Shown: positions 62,005 through 64,000 of the stretch, piece by piece
How positions within the stretch are numbered: position 1 is the first letter of the stretch
How the letters are laid out: each line of letters opens with the position of its first letter
NCBI GenBank assembly: GCA_031460505.1
Contig: JAVKTT010000001.1
Location: 1-64,000, forward strand
DNA length: 64,000 nt
Origin: JAAYTL01 sp031460505
GTDB taxonomy: Bacteria > Bacillota > Clostridia > Tissierellales > Tissierellaceae
Direction: 5' to 3'
Position numbers and translations under genes: made by a program
The notes under the pieces: model-generated
The model's input: the letters and a program-made list of their open reading frames with translations, nothing else
What the model was told of the DNA's origin: nothing
Databases searched by the model: none

Positions 62005-62838
62005 ATGATTATTTACTTCTTATATATTTTACTAGCTTTAACTTCTATTTATCTAATATTAATTATGCCAAAGATTATAAATAGACCTGATATCACTAAA
62101 TTTATGGGTAGACTCTATGCCCATAGGGGCTTACATCAAGGTAAAAGCATACCTGAGAATTCTTTAGCTGCTTTTAAGTTAGCAGTTGAGAATAATTATG
62201 GAATAGAGTTAGACGTGCAGTTAAGCATGGATGGAGTTCCAGTTGTTTTTCATGATGATAATTTAAAAAGGGTCTGTGGTATAGATAGGAAGGTTAAGGA
62301 TTTGAATTTTGACGAACTAAGGGAACTTACCCTTTATGATTCTAAAGAAAAGATACCTCATTTCCAAGAGGTACTAGATTTAGTAGATGGTAAAGTACCA
62401 TTGATTGTTGAAATAAAATCATCCAATGCTTCTGATAGAGAAGCACTATCTTGTAATACTATAGCTCCATATTTGGATAAATATAATGGTGTATATTGTG
62501 TTGAATCCTTTAATCCAATAGTTGTGCTATGGTATAAAAACAATAGGCCTAGTGTAGTACGAGGTCAGCTAGCAACTAAAAGTATTAATAAAAAACCGAC
62601 ATTTAAAAATAGACTTCTTAATTTTACTTTAAGAAATCTACTATTTAACTTCTTAGCTAAACCTGATTTTATTGCATATAATCATAAAAATAGTAGCTTA
62701 GTTTCATATAATCTTTGTAGAACGTTGTATAAGCCCCTTACTGTGGCATATACTATTCAGTCTCAAGAGGATTTAGAAAAAAATGAAGATAAATTTGACC
62801 TGTTTATATTTGATAATTTTATACCTTTAGAAAAATAA
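62005..62838 (+). CDS. Glycerophosphodiester phosphodiesterase
   Basis: A 277-residue GDPD that hydrolyses glycerophosphodiesters to glycerol-3-phosphate and an alcohol. An N-terminal hydrophobic segment (2-22) anchors it to the membrane. Catalytic and metal residues are in AHRGLHQGKSIPENSLAAF, GIELDVQLSMDGVPVVFHDDNLKRVCG and VPLIVEIKSS. The C-terminal barrel strands (VESFNPIVVLWYKNNRP, FDLFIFDNF) are present. It shares an operon with the MFS carrier and ends at a strong terminator. The active site probably faces the cytosol or the membrane surface; topology cannot be fixed from sequence. Confidence 0.9.
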   Translation: MIIYFLYILLALTSIYLILIMPKIINRPDITKFMGRLYAHRGLHQGKSIPENSLAAFKLAVENNYGIELDVQLSMDGVPVVFHDDNLKRVCGIDRKVKDLNFDELRELTLYDSKEKIPHFQEVLDLVDGKVPLIVEIKSSNASDREALSCNTIAPYLDKYNGVYCVESFNPIVVLWYKNNRPSVVRGQLATKSINKKPTFKNRLLNFTLRNLLFNFLAKPDFIAYNHKNSSLVSYNLCRTLYKPLTVAYTIQSQEDLEKNEDKFDLFIFDNFIPLEK

Positions 62839-62853
62839 AGCTGCCTAGATTGC

Positions 62854-62885
62854 AAAAGGATTCCCAAATGGGAATCCTTTTTATT
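62854..62885 (+). terminator. Terminator between the GDPD and YfcC-type genes
   Basis: A perfect 12-bp stem (AAAAGGATTCCC / GGGAATCCTTTT) with an AAAT loop and TTTATTT after it. The reverse direction also ends in TTTT, so it may act both ways. Confidence 0.85.
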
Positions 62886-62913
62886 TATCTCACATTTACC
62901 TACTTATCATTAT

Positions 62914-64000
62914 TTAAAATCCAATATTTATAGCTATTAGCAAGAATGCTATTGCCATTGCAAAGAATATTAATAATAGAGGAATTACAAACTTATACCA
63001 TTTAGTCAATGGAACTTTACCATAATTTAAGAAGATCAATAAAGTACCATAACTAAACCAGAACATATTAGTGATACCGTCACCAAATTGATAAGCTAAA
63101 ACAGCAGTTTGATCTGAAAGGCCTAAGCTTAAAGCTATCGGAACAATAATTGGACTTAGTAAAGCACCTTTTCCACTTCCTGAAGGTATTAATCCATTGA
63201 TAAAACTTACAATAATTACTATTCCTATTGCTGCAAGTATAGGAGACATCCCTTTTAGTATTTCTGTTGTATGATAAATAATTGTAGCGTTAATATTTGC
63301 AACGTTTAAAATCCAGTAAACACCACGTGCAACCCCTACGATTAGAGCTCCACCTATAGCACTTTTAGAACCTTCAATAAAAGCATTTGCAATTGAGTCT
63401 GAATCCATTTTACCAATTATTCCTGCTAAAATACCAGATAAAAAGAATATTGCAGATACATCATCTATTGCCCATACTACACCATTAATACCATACTTCA
63501 TACCAATAACAGTTAAAGTCATTGCACCTAATATTGATAACAATACCAATACTTGTGGTGTCGTCATTTTTGAATTTTCATTACTAGAGGTATCAATTTG
63601 AATGTCAGATACATCTACTTCTGATACTAAACTCTTTGTAGGATCTTTGCGCACTTTATTTGCATAATACAGGATATAAATAATACTCACAAGAGTAATA
63701 GCAACCCATATTACGACACGATATCCAAGACCTACGAAAACATCACTACCTTCTGCTAGAATACCTATTTTTTGAAGAGTAGTATTTGCTACACCTACAG
63801 TATAAAGATTTGTAGGACCAGCAATAAATCCACCCATAGACCCAACAATAACAACTGCGACGGCAGTTAAACTATCATATCCAAGTGCCAATACAACAGC
63901 TATTACTAATGGAACGAAAGGAATTAATACTTCAATCCAACCTAAAAAACCACCTATTGCTGAAAAAGCTACTATTAATACTACTAAAAGCATCGTTTGA
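62914..64000 (-). CDS. YfcC-family (C4-dicarboxylate anaerobic carrier-like) transporter, C-terminal part
   Basis: An open frame running in from the right edge: 359 residues follow an internal Met at 63993 and the frame stays open to 64000, so roughly the first 100 residues lie outside the window. About ten hydrophobic segments are visible, with the YfcC/ArcD-type blocks GWIEVLIPFVPLVIAVVLALGYDS, GFIAGPTNLYTVGVAN, VGVARGVYWILN, NGLIPSGSGKGALLSPIIVPIA and YQFGDGITNMFWFSYGTLLI. Members move amino acids, ornithine/arginine, peptides or C4-dicarboxylates; the substrate is not readable here. Confidence 0.82.
   Translation of the reverse strand, partial: QTMLLVVLIVAFSAIGGFLGWIEVLIPFVPLVIAVVLALGYDSLTAVAVVIVGSMGGFIAGPTNLYTVGVANTTLQKIGILAEGSDVFVGLGYRVVIWVAITLVSIIYILYYANKVRKDPTKSLVSEVDVSDIQIDTSSNENSKMTTPQVLVLLSILGAMTLTVIGMKYGINGVVWAIDDVSAIFFLSGILAGIIGKMDSDSIANAFIEGSKSAIGGALIVGVARGVYWILNVANINATIIYHTTEILKGMSPILAAIGIVIIVSFINGLIPSGSGKGALLSPIIVPIALSLGLSDQTAVLAYQFGDGITNMFWFSYGTLLIFLNYGKVPLTKWYKFVIPLLLIFFAMAIAFLLIAINIGF

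Overview
The window is AT-rich, densely packed, Firmicutes-type DNA. Shine-Dalgarno sites are strong (GGAGG), TTG and GTG starts are frequent, T-box leaders are present, Asn/Gln are charged through Asp/Glu-tRNA amidotransferase, and many genes serve fermentation of amino acids and organic acids (butyrate kinase, cysteine desulfidase, two serine/threonine dehydratases, threonine dehydrogenase with glycine C-acetyltransferase). Sporulation-type genes (GerMN protein, ytaF, AMIN-domain amidase) are also present. This fits an anaerobic amino-acid-fermenting clostridium, possibly Tissierellales-like; the placement is inference from gene content. I see no prophage, insertion sequence or CRISPR array.

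Layout. 1-6.5 kb (minus): start of butyrate kinase, then HMG-CoA-lyase, class III CoA-transferase and DASS carboxylate transporter genes behind a sigma-54 promoter, with their presumed PrpR_N-type activator. 6.6-13.7 kb (plus): an atypical PLP decarboxylase, OsmC, VanW and DUF3787-like proteins, a Y-family polymerase operon behind a promoter with a LexA-type SOS box, and a CNNM/CorC protein. 13.7-20 kb (minus): M48 protease, a YtrA-type GntR/ABC operon, LiaF-like protein, proC and small membrane proteins. 20-25.5 kb (minus): a T-box-controlled orphan amino-acid-binding lipoprotein with a serine/threonine dehydratase, and a sigma-54-controlled cysteine desulfidase with its activator. 25.5-33.8 kb: four tRNAs, rph-rdgB-yfcE, GerMN protein, UPF0316 protein, amidase and a glutamate/dicarboxylate symporter.

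33.9-46.6 kb (minus) is the most unusual part. Two amidotransferase gene sets lie side by side. The first, behind a T-box with an AAC (Asn) specifier, encodes an aspartyl-tRNA synthetase with a GatC-like domain fused to its C terminus, a GatA-like protein that has lost the Ser-cisSer-Lys triad, and an apparently intact GatB. The second (pcrA-ligA-gatC-gatA-gatB) has an intact GatA but a GatB with an altered DYRYFPEPDL-type motif. Each set therefore carries one degenerate subunit, and the intact GatA and intact GatB lie in different operons.

46.8-64 kb: YtaF, a second serine/threonine dehydratase, a DEAD-box helicase, two secreted multidomain proteins (an LCCL-domain protein and a zinc-dependent phospholipase C-like protein) that share a recently duplicated Fn3 plus copper-amine-oxidase-N module, an AraC regulator, the threonine-to-glycine pair tdh-kbl, an LTA-synthase-type sulfatase, an MFS carrier with a glycerophosphodiesterase, and the 3' part of a YfcC-type carrier running off the right end.
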